The translations under genes were made by a program, and so were the position numbers. A stretch of DNA of 36,325 bases from an uncultured Hyphomicrobiales bacterium (GTDB taxonomy: Bacteria > Pseudomonadota > Alphaproteobacteria > Rhizobiales > Xanthobacteraceae), in contig CAIYTE010000117.1 of the NCBI GenBank assembly GCA_903929045.1, positions 1-36,325 of the forward strand, written 5' to 3'. Every line of letters starts with the position of its first letter. Positions within the stretch are counted from its first letter, which is position 1. This document shows, piece by piece, positions 26,761-35,312 of the stretch. The notes under the pieces are model-generated. The model saw only the letters and a program-made list of their open reading frames with translations, did no database searches and was not told the origin of the DNA.

Positions 26761-27321
26761 ATGCGTGTTGTCGGCGGACGCCTGCGCTCACGGCCGATCG
26801 CCGGGCCGAAGGCCGAGAGTGAGGGATTGCGGCCCACCGCCGACCGCCTGCGCGAAGCTTTGTTCAATATCCTGATGCATGCCTACGACGATCCGGTCAC
26901 AGGGTCGCGTGTGCTCGATCTGTTTGCCGGCACCGGCGCATTGGGCATCGAAGCGATTTCGCGCGGTGCGGCCTTCGTCCAGTTCGTCGATGACGGTATC
27001 GAGGCGCGCTCGCTGCTGCGGCAAAATACCGAGGCGCTAGGCCTCGGCGGCACCACGCGTATTTTTCGCCGCGACGCGACCAAGCTGGGTCCGGCGCATC
27101 CGATGGAACCGTTCTCGCTGGTGTTTCTCGACCCGCCCTACCGCAAGGGACTGGCGGAGGTGGCGCTCGCCGGTGCGCGCGAAGGCGGCTGGATCAAGCC
27201 GGAAGCGCTGGTGATCGTCGAAGAGGCGATCGACGCAAAATTCGCAGCGCCCGCGGGCTTCGAGGAACTGGAACGCCGGGATTACGACGACACCGAACTG
27301 ATGTTCTTGCGCAATCTCTAG
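26761..27321 (+). CDS. rsmD: 16S rRNA (guanine966-N2)-methyltransferase RsmD
   Basis: A 186-aa SAM-dependent methyltransferase of usual RsmD length. It starts [17 protein letters not shown], the typical opening, and has the SAM loop [20 protein letters not shown] (about 46-65) and the catalytic [12 protein letters not shown] (DPPY, about 123-126). [15 protein letters not shown] is the family block before the SAM site. It lies 2 bp after rluB, so both are probably one ribosome-modification operon. Its TAG stop overlaps the mutL TAG stop on the other strand in a shared CTAG (27318-27321). Confidence 0.95.
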   Translation: MRVVGGRLRSRPIAGPKAESEGLRPTADRLREALFNILMHAYDDPVTGSRVLDLFAGTGALGIEAISRGAAFVQFVDDGIEARSLLRQNTEALGLGGTTRIFRRDATKLGPAHPMEPFSLVFLDPPYRKGLAEVALAGAREGGWIKPEALVIVEEAIDAKFAAPAGFEELERRDYDDTELMFLRNL

Positions 27322-29129
27322 CGGCGGCCGAACAGCCGCTCGATGTCGTTCAGCTTGAGTTCGACATAGGTCGGGCGGCCGTGATTGCACTGGCCCGAAT
27401 TCGGCGTCGTTTCCATCTCGCGCAGCAGCGCGTTCATTTCCTCGGGCTTAAGCCTGCGCCCCGCCCGCACCGAGCCGTGGCAGGCCATGGTCGCGGACAC
27501 ATGCAGCAGGCGGCGCTCCAGCGGCAGTTCGTCATCCCACTCCGCCATATGCTCGGCGAGATCGCGCAGCAGGCCCTGCACGTCGATCTCGCCCAACATC
27601 GACGGCGTTTCGCGCACGGCGATGGCGCCCGGGCCGAAAGACTCAATCGACAGCCCGAATTTCGCCAGATCGTCGGCGCGCGCTGCCAGCCGCGCGGCAT
27701 CGGCTTCGTCGAGTTCGACGATCTGCGGGATCAGCAGGATCTGCCGCGCCACGCCGGATTGTTCGACCGCCGCCTTCATACGCTCATAGACGATGCGCTC
27801 GTGCGCGGCGTGCTGATCGGTGATGACGAGACCATCGCGCGTCTGCGACACGATGTAGGTTTCGTGAATTTGCGCGCGCGCCGCACCGAGCGGCTGCGCG
27901 ATCAACTCTGCAATGGGCTCGACGCTTTCGATCCGGACGTCAGCGGACGGCGCACCGACGTCGAACGCCGCTTGGTAAGCGTCCTGCGCCGCCTCGGCAA
28001 AGCCCACCGCTGCACCGCCCCGGGGCGTCAGCGGCATGGGCCGCGCCGGCGAATTGCGCCAGTCATAGGCCGCGCGCCGCGGCATCGCCACCGGGCGGAA
28101 CGCCGCAATCGTCGCGCCGCCACCGGTCGAGGCCGCGCGCTGGCCTTCCCGCGCCAGCGCCTCCTTCAGCGCACGCACGATGAGGCCACGCACCAGCGCG
28201 CCGTCGCGAAAACGTACTTCCGTCTTGGCTGGATGCACGTTGACGTCGACCTCGCGCGCTTCCAGCGTCACGAACAAAGCCAGCAAGGGGTGGCGGTCGC
28301 GCGGCAGATAGTCGGAGTACGCGGCGCGCACGGCGCCGACCAGCACCTTGTCACGCACCGGACGGCCGTTGACGAACAGATACTGTCCAAGCGAATTGGC
28401 GCGCGACAGAGTCGGCAGGCCGGCGAAACCTTGCAGCCGCACGCCCTCACGTTCGGCGTCGATGGCAATGGCGTTGGCGCGGAAATCGGCGCCGAGGATA
28501 TCGCCGAGCCGCGCCAGTTTAACTTCGGCGGACGCGCTCCACGTCACCGGCGCGCGCTCCTCGCCCGCGAGCGTGAAGGTGACGTCCGGCCGGCTCATGG
28601 CGAGCCGCCGCACGACTTCGCGCACGGCTTCAGCTTCGCTGCGGTCGGTCTTGAGAAACTTCAGGCGCGCCGGCGTAGCGTAAAACAGATCGCGCACCTC
28701 GATCGTGGTGCCGTGGCCGAGCGCAGCCGGCTTTGCTTCGGATTTGTGGCCGGCATCGACTTCCAATGTCCACGCATGCGGTTCGTCTCTGTGCCGCGTC
28801 GTGATGATCAGCCGCGCCACCGCGCCGATCGAGGGCAAGGCCTCGCCGCGAAAACCAAGCGTGTAGATCGACATGAGGTCGTCGGTCGCCAGCTTCGAGG
28901 TGGCGTGACGGTCGACCGCCAGTTCGAGATCGGCGCGCGTCATGCCGTCGCCGTCATCGGTGACGCGGATCAGGCGGCGGCCGCCGCCATCGGTCAGCAC
29001 GTCGATGCGCGTCGCCCCGGCGTCGAGCGCGTTCTCGACCAATTCCTTGACCACGCTCGCCGGCCGCTCCACCACCTCGCCGGCGGCGATGCGGTTGATC
29101 ATGGATTCGGAGAGCTGGCGGACAGGCAT
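27318..29129 (-). CDS. mutL: DNA mismatch repair protein MutL
   Basis: A 603-aa protein. The N-terminal GHKL ATPase has [21 protein letters not shown] and [14 protein letters not shown]; then comes a variable linker, then a dimer and nuclease domain. The C-terminus carries the endonuclease motif [12 protein letters not shown] (DQHAx2Ex4E), [12 protein letters not shown] and CNHGRP, so this MutL should nick DNA itself, as expected in bacteria without MutH. The start is ATG 29129 ([20 protein letters not shown]), the usual opening in relatives, with GAGA about 8 bases upstream. ATGs at 29150 and 29198 read through a palindrome and are rejected. It is tail-to-tail with rsmD. Confidence 0.96.
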   Translation of the reverse strand: MPVRQLSESMINRIAAGEVVERPASVVKELVENALDAGATRIDVLTDGGGRRLIRVTDDGDGMTRADLELAVDRHATSKLATDDLMSIYTLGFRGEALPSIGAVARLIITTRHRDEPHAWTLEVDAGHKSEAKPAALGHGTTIEVRDLFYATPARLKFLKTDRSEAEAVREVVRRLAMSRPDVTFTLAGEERAPVTWSASAEVKLARLGDILGADFRANAIAIDAEREGVRLQGFAGLPTLSRANSLGQYLFVNGRPVRDKVLVGAVRAAYSDYLPRDRHPLLALFVTLEAREVDVNVHPAKTEVRFRDGALVRGLIVRALKEALAREGQRAASTGGGATIAAFRPVAMPRRAAYDWRNSPARPMPLTPRGGAAVGFAEAAQDAYQAAFDVGAPSADVRIESVEPIAELIAQPLGAARAQIHETYIVSQTRDGLVITDQHAAHERIVYERMKAAVEQSGVARQILLIPQIVELDEADAARLAARADDLAKFGLSIESFGPGAIAVRETPSMLGEIDVQGLLRDLAEHMAEWDDELPLERRLLHVSATMACHGSVRAGRRLKPEEMNALLREMETTPNSGQCNHGRPTYVELKLNDIERLFGRR

Positions 29130-29142
29130 CGGATTTCTCGTG

Positions 29143-29170
29143 GCCGACATCGGATAAATCCGACGTCGGC
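29143..29170. promoter_or_regulatory. 28-bp near-perfect palindrome in the mutL leader
   Basis: Arms GCCGACATCGGAT (29143-29155) and ATCCGACGTCGGC (29158-29170) pair at 12 of 13 positions around AA. It lies 13 bp upstream of the mutL start on the transcribed side. It could be an operator or an RNA hairpin next to the ribosome site. The 29130-29258 gap otherwise holds only the mutL leader. Confidence 0.6.
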
Positions 29171-29258
29171 GGGCGTCTCGATTCGGATTGAGCCGCAATG
29201 TAGGGGCGCGGGGAGCCCACCGCGAGGCTCCGGGACCCGCTACCCCCGCTATCCCGCG

Positions 29259-29681
29259 CTAATCGAGGCTGGGACGTCCGCCACGCATGCTTTTGATGGC
29301 GGCGCGGTGCTTTTTGCCCTCGACCCGCTTCTTTTTCTGGGATTTCGGAACCTTGGTCGCCCGCCGGACGGTCGGCCGTACCGCCGCCTGCCGGATCAGG
29401 GCAAACAGCCGCTCGCGGGCATCCGCCCGGTTCCGGGTCTGGTCGCGATGCGACTGCGCCACGATGACAATGACGCCGTCCTTGGTGAGGCGGCTGCCGG
29501 CGAGATCCATTAACCGAATGGCGACATCGTTCGGCAGCGCCCGCGAGCGCCGCGCGTCGAACCGCAGCTGCACGGCGGATGACACTTTGTTGACGTTCTG
29601 CCCGCCCGGCCCGGACGAGCGCACGAAGCTTTCTTCAAGCTCGCTGTCGTCGATCGCGATGGTGTCGGTGACCTGGTGCAT
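29259..29681 (-). CDS. arfB: Ribosome-rescue peptidyl-tRNA hydrolase ArfB (YaeJ)
   Basis: A 140-aa codon-independent release factor that frees peptides on stalled ribosomes. The catalytic motif is FVRSSGPGGQNVNKVSSAVQ, with GGQ about residue 27. The basic C-terminal tail (KVPKSQKKKRVEGKKHRA), which enters the empty mRNA channel, marks it as ArfB rather than RF1/RF2. The start is placed at ATG 29681 (MHQVTDTIAIDDSELEESFV), in line with family length; Mets at 29690 and 29693 are possible. A GGGA lies 4 bases before 29681. A palindromic repeat separates it from pgi downstream on the window map. Confidence 0.92.
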   Translation of the reverse strand: MHQVTDTIAIDDSELEESFVRSSGPGGQNVNKVSSAVQLRFDARRSRALPNDVAIRLMDLAGSRLTKDGVIVIVAQSHRDQTRNRADARERLFALIRQAAVRPTVRRATKVPKSQKKKRVEGKKHRAAIKSMRGGRPSLD

Positions 29682-29720
29682 GATTCCCATCATGCGTCAT
29701 TTGTGAACCGCTTTCCATCA

Positions 29721-29803
29721 TCCGCTCATTCCCGCGCAAGCGGGAATCCAGGGGCGGCGACCAAGGAAAGAACTGGGTCCCCGCTTTCGCGGGGACGAGC
29801 GGA
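29721..29803. repeat. Palindromic intergenic repeat element next to pgi
   Basis: An 83-bp inverted pair. The left unit reads TCCGCTCATTCCCGCGCAAG and on to CGGGAATCCAG; the right unit is its diverged reverse complement, CTGGGTCCCCGC-TTTC-GCGGGGACGAGCGGA split around a TTTC loop. It ends 3 bp after the pgi stop, so its stems may end or protect the pgi transcript. The core is shared with the element at 11135-11218. Confidence 0.85.
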
Positions 29804-29806
29804 CAA

Positions 29807-31123
29807 TCAGGCGCCGAGATACTTCTTCGCCAGTATCTTGCCCTCTTCCACCGCGGGCTGATCAAAAGCGTCGATGCCCATGATGTTGGCGGCGATGATC
29901 GTCTCCAGCATGAAGTGCATCAGCAATTCACCCATGCTGGCTTCGTCGATCTCGGGCAGATGAATGGTGCGCACCGGGCAGCCGTTCTTGGCGAGCGTCT
30001 CCGCCGTCGCACGTGCTTCGGCGTCCACCAGATCGCCCAGCGTCTTGCCGCTGAAGTCAGGCTCGCCGGCGAGCGTGGACAGCTCGGCATCCATCTTCGG
30101 GCCTATGCCCTTGGTGTCCGTGCTCAGAACCGTGAACAATTTGTCGCGCGGACCGGCGAGATAGAGCTGCACTTGGCTGTGCTGATCGACAGGACCGAGC
30201 GCCGCCACCGGCGTCGTGCCCTTGCCACCCTTGCCGAGACTTTCCGCCCAAAGCTGCACGTACCAGCGTGTGAAGCGCTCCAGCCGGTCGGCATAGGCCA
30301 TGACGACGCTGATGCTCTTGCCCTTGGTTTCCGCGAGCGCCACCGAGAGCGCGGCGCCGAGCGCGGCGGGCACATCGGCGGCCTTCTTCTTCGCCAGCAC
30401 GGGCGCCAGCGCTTCGTGCGCGCCGGAGCGGATCGCGACGATATCGAGGCCCAGCATCGCCGCCGGCAACAGGCCGACATTGGTCAGCGCCGAGAAACGG
30501 CCGCCGACACCAGTGTCGTGCTCAAGGCATGGAATGCGGTGATGCGTCAGCAGTTCGCGCAGGCCGTTGCGCTTGCCCGGCTTCGCCGGCTCGGTGAGAC
30601 CGAGGAAAATATCGGGAATGCGCGGCCCGAGATTTTGCGCCTTCAACGCCGTCAGCGCGGCAATGGTCTGCATCAATGTCTCGGCGGTGCCGCCGGACTT
30701 CGAGATCGCGACAAAACGCGTCGAGCCATGCGGCAGCTTGTCCAGCAGTGCCGCATAGGTGCGCGGATCAATATTGTCCATGAAGTGCAGCCGCGGCGCG
30801 GGGCGCAAAGCGCCGATGCCGGGCACGCCGTGCCAGGCCAGTTGCGACAAGGTCTGGCCGCCGAGGCTGGAGCCGCCGGTGCCGAGCAGCACGATATCCG
30901 TGGCTCGGTCGGCCAAGGCGCGCGCCGCGTCGATGATGGGGCGCAGGTCGTTGTGCTTGCCGGCCAGTTGCAGCAGCGGTAGGCCGCCGTCGGCGTGACG
31001 GGCGCGCAGCCAGTCGAGCGCGCCTTCAGCCCGCTCCAACGCCGACTTCAGGGCGCTGTCAGACAGGCCGTGCGGGCCGACGTTTTTCTCAAGAGCGTTG
31101 TCGATGGATTGAACGAGGCGCAT
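29807..31123 (-). CDS. pgi: Glucose-6-phosphate isomerase
   Basis: A 438-aa enzyme, shorter than the roughly 550-aa E. coli type. It is of the short form found in some alphaproteobacteria. The SIS-domain blocks are visible: DIVLLGTGGSSLGGQTLSQL (about 96-115), FVAISKSGGTAETLMQTIAA (sugar-phosphate binding), VGGRFSALTNVGLLPAAML and LGPVDQHSQVQLYLAGPRDK near the end. It interconverts glucose-6-P and fructose-6-P. ATG 31123 has no strong ribosome site. The stop is followed within 3 bp by a palindromic repeat. The upstream gap to the M16 genes is 57 bp, so co-transcription is possible. Confidence 0.92.
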   Translation of the reverse strand: MRLVQSIDNALEKNVGPHGLSDSALKSALERAEGALDWLRARHADGGLPLLQLAGKHNDLRPIIDAARALADRATDIVLLGTGGSSLGGQTLSQLAWHGVPGIGALRPAPRLHFMDNIDPRTYAALLDKLPHGSTRFVAISKSGGTAETLMQTIAALTALKAQNLGPRIPDIFLGLTEPAKPGKRNGLRELLTHHRIPCLEHDTGVGGRFSALTNVGLLPAAMLGLDIVAIRSGAHEALAPVLAKKKAADVPAALGAALSVALAETKGKSISVVMAYADRLERFTRWYVQLWAESLGKGGKGTTPVAALGPVDQHSQVQLYLAGPRDKLFTVLSTDTKGIGPKMDAELSTLAGEPDFSGKTLGDLVDAEARATAETLAKNGCPVRTIHLPEIDEASMGELLMHFMLETIIAANIMGIDAFDQPAVEEGKILAKKYLGA

Positions 31124-31180
31124 GCAATTATTTGCCTAGTGTCGAAAAGTGGAACGCAACGGCATCCAACGCGGGCGCGA

Positions 31181-32521
31181 CTATTCGGTTCCGACCGAGC
31201 TCAAACCTTTCGGCTTGCCCGCCACCGTCACCAGCATGCCGTTGCCGAACAGACGCTTGGCCGCACGCTTGGTGTCGTCGAGGGGCACGGCGTCGATCAG
31301 CGCCGAACGGCGCGTGACGTAATCGATGCCGAGATTGTCGAGCTGGATCTGGTTGAGCTGGGCCGCGATCTTGGCCGAGGTATCGAGCGACAGCGCATAC
31401 GAGCCCTTGAGGAAGGATTTCGCGGCCGTCAGTTCTTCCGGCGTGGGGCCTTCCTCGGCCATGCGTTTGGTCTCGGCCTCGATGATCGACAGCGCGTCGC
31501 TGGTGCGGTCGGCCTGCGTTGCGGTGCCGCCGATGACGACGGCGGCGCGTTTGAACCAGATCAGGCTGTCTGACACACCGTAAGCGAGCCCGCGCTTCTC
31601 ACGCACCTCGCGATAAAGCCGCGACGAGAAACTGCCGCCGCCGAGGATGTGGTTGACGATGTAGCCGGCCATGAAATCGGGATCGTTACGAGCCAACCCC
31701 TGCCCGCCGAAGTTCACCACGGCCTGCGGCACGTCCAGCGTGACGACGATGCGGCGGCCGAGGCCGCGGGGCGTCACAGCGGCCACCGGCTTGAGATCGT
31801 TCTTGGCCGGCAGCGCACCGAAGGCGCGGTCGATCAATTCGCCAGCGGTCTTGGCATCGACGTCGCCAACGATGGAAATGGTCAGCTCGTTGCGGGCGAA
31901 GGTGCGGCGCACATAATCGCGCAGGTCGTCGGTGGTGACGCGCGGCAGGGTCACCACCGTGCCTTTGCTCTCGCGGCCGTAGGGATGATTGGGGAACGCC
32001 GCCGCCCACCACTGATTGCTGGCGATGGTATTGGGATTGGTGGTGTCGCGCTGCAGGCCGGATATTTCCTGTCCGCGCACGCGCTCAACCGCGTCAGCGT
32101 CGAAGCGCGGCGCGGTGAGCGCCAGCTTCAGCAGATCGAAGGCTTCGTCGCGATGCTCGTTGAGGGCGCGCAGCGAGCCGTGAAACTCGTCACGGCCGAC
32201 ACGAAAGCCAAGCTCGATGGCGTGATTTTCCATGCGCTCGTGAAACGTTTTGCTGTCAAGATCGCCGGCGCCTTCGTCGAGCAGATCCGCGGCAAGATTG
32301 GCCGTGCCGGATTTTTCCGCCGCGTCCTGGCTGGAGCCGCCATGGAAGGCGTAACTCAATGTGATCAGCGGCACGGTCTGCTCGCGGACCAGCCAGGCGG
32401 AGATGCCAGCCGGGCTGGTGATCTTCTCGATCGTCATGGCCGAGGCGGTCGACATCACACTGACGAGCGCAAGCGCCGGCAGCGCGAGATAGCCTGCAAG
32501 ATGGCTCAGAGGGCGGTTCAT
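31181..32521 (-). CDS. M16-family peptidase-like protein lacking the zinc motif
   Basis: A 446-aa exported protein with a signal peptide (MNRPLSHLAGYLALPALALV, then SVMSTASAM). It has the two M16 domains, with blocks GGSSQDAAEKSGTANLAADL and LGGGSFSSRLYREVREKRGL, but the inverted zinc motif HxxEH is replaced by NLAADLLDEG. It is therefore the inactive partner, as in two-gene M16 pairs. ATG 32521 overlaps the TGA of the active gene (ATGA), so the two are coupled at translation. A longer frame to 32650 lies inside the upstream gene and is rejected. It would pair with the active subunit in the periplasm (inference). Confidence 0.9.
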   Translation of the reverse strand: MNRPLSHLAGYLALPALALVSVMSTASAMTIEKITSPAGISAWLVREQTVPLITLSYAFHGGSSQDAAEKSGTANLAADLLDEGAGDLDSKTFHERMENHAIELGFRVGRDEFHGSLRALNEHRDEAFDLLKLALTAPRFDADAVERVRGQEISGLQRDTTNPNTIASNQWWAAAFPNHPYGRESKGTVVTLPRVTTDDLRDYVRRTFARNELTISIVGDVDAKTAGELIDRAFGALPAKNDLKPVAAVTPRGLGRRIVVTLDVPQAVVNFGGQGLARNDPDFMAGYIVNHILGGGSFSSRLYREVREKRGLAYGVSDSLIWFKRAAVVIGGTATQADRTSDALSIIEAETKRMAEEGPTPEELTAAKSFLKGSYALSLDTSAKIAAQLNQIQLDNLGIDYVTRRSALIDAVPLDDTKRAAKRLFGNGMLVTVAGKPKGLSSVGTE

Positions 32522-33891
32522 GATTTTTTCTCCGCCGGCGGGCTGGTGTCTTTGATCAGATAGCCAGTCACCGAGCGCTTCTTCTCGAGCCATTTGCGCG
32601 CGACATCCTGCACTTCGGCCGCGGTGACGGCGCGAATGCGCTCCGGCCACTTCTGCACGTCCTGAACGCTGGCGCCGGTCATCAGAGCGCCGCCATACCA
32701 GCGCGCCATGGTCGCCTGATTGTCCTGCGCATAGACCGCATCGGCGATCAGCCGCGCCTTGGCGCGTTCGAGTTCGTCGGCGGTAATGCCCTTGAGGATC
32801 AGTTCGGCAATGACGTTGTCGGCTTCGACTTCGAACTGCTGAAGCGTGATGCCGGGCCGCGGCGAGCCGTAAATTGTGAACTTTGACATATCGAGCGCCG
32901 AACTGTCGTAACCGGCGCCGGCCGACACCGCGACCGGTTTGTCGACAGCGAGCGTGCGATAGAGGCGGCTGTTCGAACCGGAACCCAGAATGTGCGCGAG
33001 CACTTCCAAAGCTTCGGACTCGCCGCGCTCGGCATTGGCGAAAGACGGCACCATGTAGGAGCGCTGCATCAGCGGTTGCTCGACGCGCGCGTCTGCCAGC
33101 GTCAACGAACGCACCGCGAGCGGCGGCGGCTCCTTGGGACGTACACGCGGCGCGACGATCATGTCGTTCCGTTTGACCTTGCCGTAGGTCTCTTCGGCGA
33201 ATTTGCGCGCCTGCTCGGGCTCGACGTCGCCGGCGATGACGACCACGGCGCCGTTCGGCCCGTAGAAGCGGCGGTAGAAGGCCAGCGCATCATCGCGCGT
33301 CAGGCCTTCCATCTCATGCCGCCAGCCAATGACCGGGCGGCCGTAAGGGTGATTGAGGAACAAGGCGGCGTCGATCTGCTCGCCGAGTTTGGCGCGCGGA
33401 TTGTTGCCGATGCGCTGGTTCCATTCCTCGAGAATCACGTCGCGCTCCGGCAGGACCACCGCGTCGGTCAGTTGCAGGCCGGTCATGCGATCCGCCTCCA
33501 GCTCCATCATTTGCTTGAGCTGCTCGGTCGGAACGCGCTGGAAGTAGCCGGTGTAATCGTCCGACGTGAACGCGTTTTCCTGGCCGCCGATGGTGGCGAC
33601 GATCTTGGAGAACTGGCCGGTCGGATGCGCGGCCGTGCCCTTGAACATCAGATGTTCGAGAAAATGCGCGAGACCTGATTTGCCGGCCGTCTCGTCGGCG
33701 GAGCCGACCTTGTACCAGATCATGTGCGTGACGACCGGCGCGCGGCGGTCGGGGATGACGACGAGTTCGAGCCCGTTCGCCAATGTGTAATTCGAGATCT
33801 TGATCTCGGCGGCGGCGGGCCGCGCAAACAAGGACGCTGCGACAAGCGCTGCGGCGCCTATCGCTCGGTAAGACATTGCTGTGAAAGACAT
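32518..33891 (-). CDS. M16-family zinc metallopeptidase (active subunit)
   Basis: A 457-aa exported peptidase. The signal peptide is MSFTAMSYRAIGAAALVAAS, then LFARPAAAEIK. The inverted zinc motif HFLEH (in SGLAHFLEHLMFKGTAAHP) is intact, with the third ligand Glu in the later EEWNQRIGNNPRAK region, so it should be active. The second M16 domain has LGSGSNSRLYRTLAVDKPVA. ATG 33891 has GAGAG just upstream; a Met 5 residues later is an alternative. It is the first gene of a two-gene M16 pair after the DUF3035-like gene, in the ileS-lspA cluster typical of alphaproteobacteria. The substrate is probably a peptide of the envelope, which is inference. Confidence 0.92.
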   Translation of the reverse strand: MSFTAMSYRAIGAAALVAASLFARPAAAEIKISNYTLANGLELVVIPDRRAPVVTHMIWYKVGSADETAGKSGLAHFLEHLMFKGTAAHPTGQFSKIVATIGGQENAFTSDDYTGYFQRVPTEQLKQMMELEADRMTGLQLTDAVVLPERDVILEEWNQRIGNNPRAKLGEQIDAALFLNHPYGRPVIGWRHEMEGLTRDDALAFYRRFYGPNGAVVVIAGDVEPEQARKFAEETYGKVKRNDMIVAPRVRPKEPPPLAVRSLTLADARVEQPLMQRSYMVPSFANAERGESEALEVLAHILGSGSNSRLYRTLAVDKPVAVSAGAGYDSSALDMSKFTIYGSPRPGITLQQFEVEADNVIAELILKGITADELERAKARLIADAVYAQDNQATMARWYGGALMTGASVQDVQKWPERIRAVTAAEVQDVARKWLEKKRSVTGYLIKDTSPPAEKKS

Positions 33892-33972
33892 GGCTCTCGA
33901 TTCTGCCCGTGGCGGAAAGAGCGCCCCCGCCCACCCGCGTGAAACGTCAAATACTCTCACGCGACGACGAAA

Positions 33973-34677
33973 CTACTGCACGCCGACCGGATGGTCCTGC
34001 AGATAATTGCCCGGCTTCGGCGTCAACGATTTGTCCTTGCCGGTGCCGTACGGCTGATCTGGCGACGGCGTCTGGTAGCCGCGCGGCGGCGCGGTCAAAG
34101 CGGCACGCGGCGGCTCGCCGGTAAACCTGCCGACTTCTTCGTCGTCTTTTTTGCCGAACATGTTGCTGAAGATGTTGCCCTTGCTGCCGAGCTGGTCGGG
34201 CGGCAGCTGCTTGCTGTAACCATCAGGCATCGTCTCGTAGGACGCATTCTGGCTCGGGGCGCGGCGGGTGCTCTGTGACTTGGCGCCCGGCGTCAATTCG
34301 TTCCCCCGCAAAGGGCGGCCTTCGCGCAGGATCACTTCATTCGGATCGCCGCTTTCGTCGCGCGTGGCTTTGGCTTCGCGGCGGGCGCGTTCGACATCGG
34401 GATCGACCGGCCAGGAGGGGTTCATGGCCGCGGGGGCCGTCTGCTCCGGCGGCGGCAGCACCTTGCCGGGCGGGATCACCAGCGGCGCGCGCTGCTGGTA
34501 ATTGATGCCGGCTTCGCCATCACGCTTGAGGCCGAGGCCTTCCATGATGTTGCGCATGATCTTGGTATCGATCGGAACATTGTCGTCGGCGGCGCGGGCC
34601 GGCGCAGCAAACGTCAGGGCCACGGCGCCAAGCACAAAGGCGCTCACAGTGGACTTCAAGCTGATGTCGCGGATCAT
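33973..34677 (-). CDS. Exported DUF3035-like protein (possible BamF-type, no lipobox)
   Basis: A 234-aa exported protein with a Sec signal peptide (MIRDISLKSTVSAFVLGAVA, then LTFAAPARAADD). The mature part is Pro-rich and looks disordered. The segment QQRAPLVIPPGKVLPPPEQT matches the APLVIPP core I know from DUF3035 proteins, which occupy this same slot between lspA and the M16 genes and include BamF of the alphaproteobacterial outer-membrane assembly complex. Unlike lipoprotein BamF, there is no lipobox Cys, and in fact no Cys at all. ATG 34677 was chosen because it gives a compact signal peptide; Met 34686 or GTG 34698 are alternatives. The family call is by motif and position only. Confidence 0.6.
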   Translation of the reverse strand: MIRDISLKSTVSAFVLGAVALTFAAPARAADDNVPIDTKIMRNIMEGLGLKRDGEAGINYQQRAPLVIPPGKVLPPPEQTAPAAMNPSWPVDPDVERARREAKATRDESGDPNEVILREGRPLRGNELTPGAKSQSTRRAPSQNASYETMPDGYSKQLPPDQLGSKGNIFSNMFGKKDDEEVGRFTGEPPRAALTAPPRGYQTPSPDQPYGTGKDKSLTPKPGNYLQDHPVGVQ

Positions 34678-34780
34678 GGCACTCATCCCGGTAAACACTC
34701 ACGGTCTGGCGGAAAGGCGTCTGAAATCGCCAACGAATTCAACCACCTGTAATATCCCGATGCGGGACTATCGCGGTGGA

Positions 34781-35290
34781 TCAGGGCGCTTTTACGGCGC
34801 GGCCCGGAACCACGGACTCATACAGGAGGCCGATTACCCCGGCAACGATGGCCACATCCGCTAGGTTAAAAACGTACCAGTCGAACTTCCAATTAGCCCC
34901 CGAAACGTGAAAAAACACGAAATCGACGACCCAACCATAAGCCGCCCGGTCGATGCCGTTGCCTATCGCGCCGCCGATAATGAGGCCCAGGGACAGTGCG
35001 GCAAGCCGGCCGCCGGCCTTCGAGAGCCAAGCCCAGAGCAGAATCACCGCCGCGACCTTGATGCCGAGCAGCGCCCATTGTCCGAGCGCCGAATTGGTCT
35101 GGAACAGGCCGTAGCTGATGCCCGTGTTCCGCGCGAGGACGAAGTCGAAGAACGGCCCGAGCCGCACCGGATTCGCCGGCAGGTCGTGAACGAACATCAG
35201 GTAAAGCTTGCTCGCTTGGTCGAGCACAACCGTGATGGCAGCGACGACAACGCCGAAGACCGTGTACGGACCGCGAAGGTAGGCGTTCAC
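34781..35290 (-). CDS. lspA: Lipoprotein signal peptidase LspA
   Basis: A 169-aa inner-membrane aspartyl protease (signal peptidase II) that cuts prolipoproteins before the lipidated Cys. It has four membrane segments and the catalytic blocks GGAIGNGIDRAAYGWVVDFV and FNLADVAIVAG, each with the expected Asp. VLDQASKLY and RNTGISYGLF are further family motifs. The start is GTG 35290 (VNAYLRGPYTVFG), preceded by GGGAG 7 bases upstream; the reading frame continues upstream into ileS without a plausible start. It follows ileS by 22 bp, the common ileS-lspA operon. A local client is the lipoprotein at 5886-6671. Confidence 0.94.
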   Translation of the reverse strand: MNAYLRGPYTVFGVVVAAITVVLDQASKLYLMFVHDLPANPVRLGPFFDFVLARNTGISYGLFQTNSALGQWALLGIKVAAVILLWAWLSKAGGRLAALSLGLIIGGAIGNGIDRAAYGWVVDFVFFHVSGANWKFDWYVFNLADVAIVAGVIGLLYESVVPGRAVKAP

Positions 35291-35312
35291 GCTGTCGCTC
35301 CCGTTGCGCACA

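Noticed and set aside
27381-29513. 710-codon plus-strand frame opposite mutL and arfB
   Set aside because: It runs through two real genes and the gap between them, is Arg/His/Gln-rich and has no motif; a composition artefact.
11850-34718. TGGCGGAAAGGCGTC shared by the gaps near 11850 and 34706
   Set aside because: A single 15-base match in two places in 36 kb can occur by chance; no palindrome or shared gene context.
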